DNA of 64,000 bases, from assembly GCF_900172215.1 (NCBI RefSeq), contig NZ_FWFP01000006.1:186001-250000 (forward strand). Direction: 5' to 3'. The position numbers were made by a program, and so were the translations under genes. Origin of the DNA: Ruegeria meonggei (GTDB lineage: Bacteria; Pseudomonadota; Alphaproteobacteria; Rhodobacterales; Rhodobacteraceae). This document shows positions 63,642 to 64,000 of this stretch, in pieces. Numbering within the stretch: position 1 is the first letter of the stretch; the number at the start of each line of letters is the position of its first letter. The notes below the pieces were generated by a model that worked only from the letters and a program-made list of their open reading frames with translations, did not search any database and was not told the DNA's origin.

Positions 63642-64000
63642 TTAGCAGATCGCCTGCACCGCTTTTTCGACCGCATCACGGGTCTGGTCCAGGTCGGCTT
63701 GTGTGATAGCAAGGGATGGATACAGCTTGCCGGGGGACTTAAAGACCCCATGATCGCGCAACTTTTCGTTGTAGATCACATTGCGTTGGGGCTCGTCATG
63801 TGTGGCACTGCGATAGTCCCGGCAAGCAGCCTCCGTAAAGAAGATGTCAAACAGCGTTTCATCGCCACAAATCTGGTTCGCAATTCCGGCGCTGGTCAGC
63901 GCGTCCACCTGCATCTGCTGTAATGCCTTCCCGGTTGCACGCAACTGGTCATACACCCCGTCGCGCCGCAGCACTTCCATCGTCTTCAGACCGGCAGCCG
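63642..64000 (-). CDS. Class III aminotransferase, HemL-like, C-terminal fragment
   Basis: The C-terminal ~119 residues of a pyridoxal-phosphate enzyme are in the window; the start lies beyond the right edge. EVLRRDGVYDQL, FDIFFTEAACRDYR and HGVFKSPGKLYPSLAITQADLDQT resemble the ends of glutamate-1-semialdehyde aminomutase and related aminotransferases. Its place near hemC and hemE suggests, but does not prove, HemL; the active-site lysine region is not visible. Confidence 0.75.
   Translation of the reverse strand, partial: AAGLKTMEVLRRDGVYDQLRATGKALQQMQVDALTSAGIANQICGDETLFDIFFTEAACRDYRSATHDEPQRNVIYNEKLRDHGVFKSPGKLYPSLAITQADLDQTRDAVEKAVQAIC

Noticed and set aside
1..64000. CRISPR arrays, insertion sequences, prophage, integrase or toxin-antitoxin genes
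   Set aside because: Reading through both strands gave no regularly spaced direct repeats, no transposase or integrase signature and no typical toxin-antitoxin pair.

Overview
The window is about 64 kb of GC-rich, gene-dense chromosome from an alphaproteobacterium, most probably a marine Roseobacter-group member of the Rhodobacterales. The evidence is the gene complement: a DmdC-like acyl-CoA dehydrogenase, COQ9, plant/alphaproteobacterial-type glutamate-cysteine ligase, YtoQ, a pyrB/pseudo-dihydroorotase pair, hemE divergent from hemC, and RTX-type secreted proteins. No phage, insertion sequence, CRISPR array, rRNA or intact tRNA was seen. Most genes are core housekeeping genes in short operons, often joined by 4-base ATGA or GTGA overlaps. 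The first and last genes are cut by the window edges.

Layout: 0-5.4 kb is a minus-strand run of acyl-CoA dehydrogenase, MBL hydrolase, a DUF protein, a membrane glycerophosphodiesterase and a phospholipase A2-like secreted protein. 5.5-16 kb holds tRNA modification (Sua5), YqgE, a stand-alone DsbD N-terminal domain, a Nudix hydrolase, an RND efflux pair and a minus-strand operon of family-4 UDG, phosphoesterase, LysE exporter and MoaB. 16-20.7 kb holds a cysteine-repeat secreted protein and the cluster pyrB, two small membrane proteins, an inactive-looking pyrC homologue, plsY and a nonsense-interrupted small gene. 20.9-26.3 kb has a YHS protein, an outer-membrane barrel, two quinone reductases around a DUF2189 protein, and coq9/rpsU with interlocking divergent promoters.

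26.6-29.2 kb carries tandem CAP-domain proteins without signal peptides. One has a long acidic repeat and the other an RTX domain, which suggests type I secretion. 29.2-37 kb is a mix of PPK2, a CPBP protease, Lrp/alanine dehydrogenase, MscS, GST, YtoQ, a methyltransferase and a LysR regulator. 37-46 kb has pheT and pheS separated by three unrelated genes, then gshA and an rsmE operon. 46-54 kb has ubiA, an OmpA-family protein, moaE-moaD-pgsA and uvrC, with an oppositely oriented DMT transporter between pgsA and uvrC. 54-64 kb has an SDR, a cation antiporter, a small zinc-ribbon membrane protein, SppA/SohB, an ABC exporter, an orphan TAXI binding protein, a CoA-transferase, hemE, hemC and a truncated class III aminotransferase.

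I found no gene cluster that looks like a wholly new system. The parts least explained by known families are non-coding: a structured RNA candidate after hemC, an AT-rich uvrC upstream region with a DnaA box, a tiny ORF and an intrinsic terminator, and a tRNA-like acceptor/T-arm minihelix between pheS and pheT. Among the proteins, the C-x5-C repeat protein, the acidic CAP protein and the single-stop pseudogene after plsY deserve a second look. Gene starts were chosen by eye from ribosome binding sites and overlaps, and no database search was possible.
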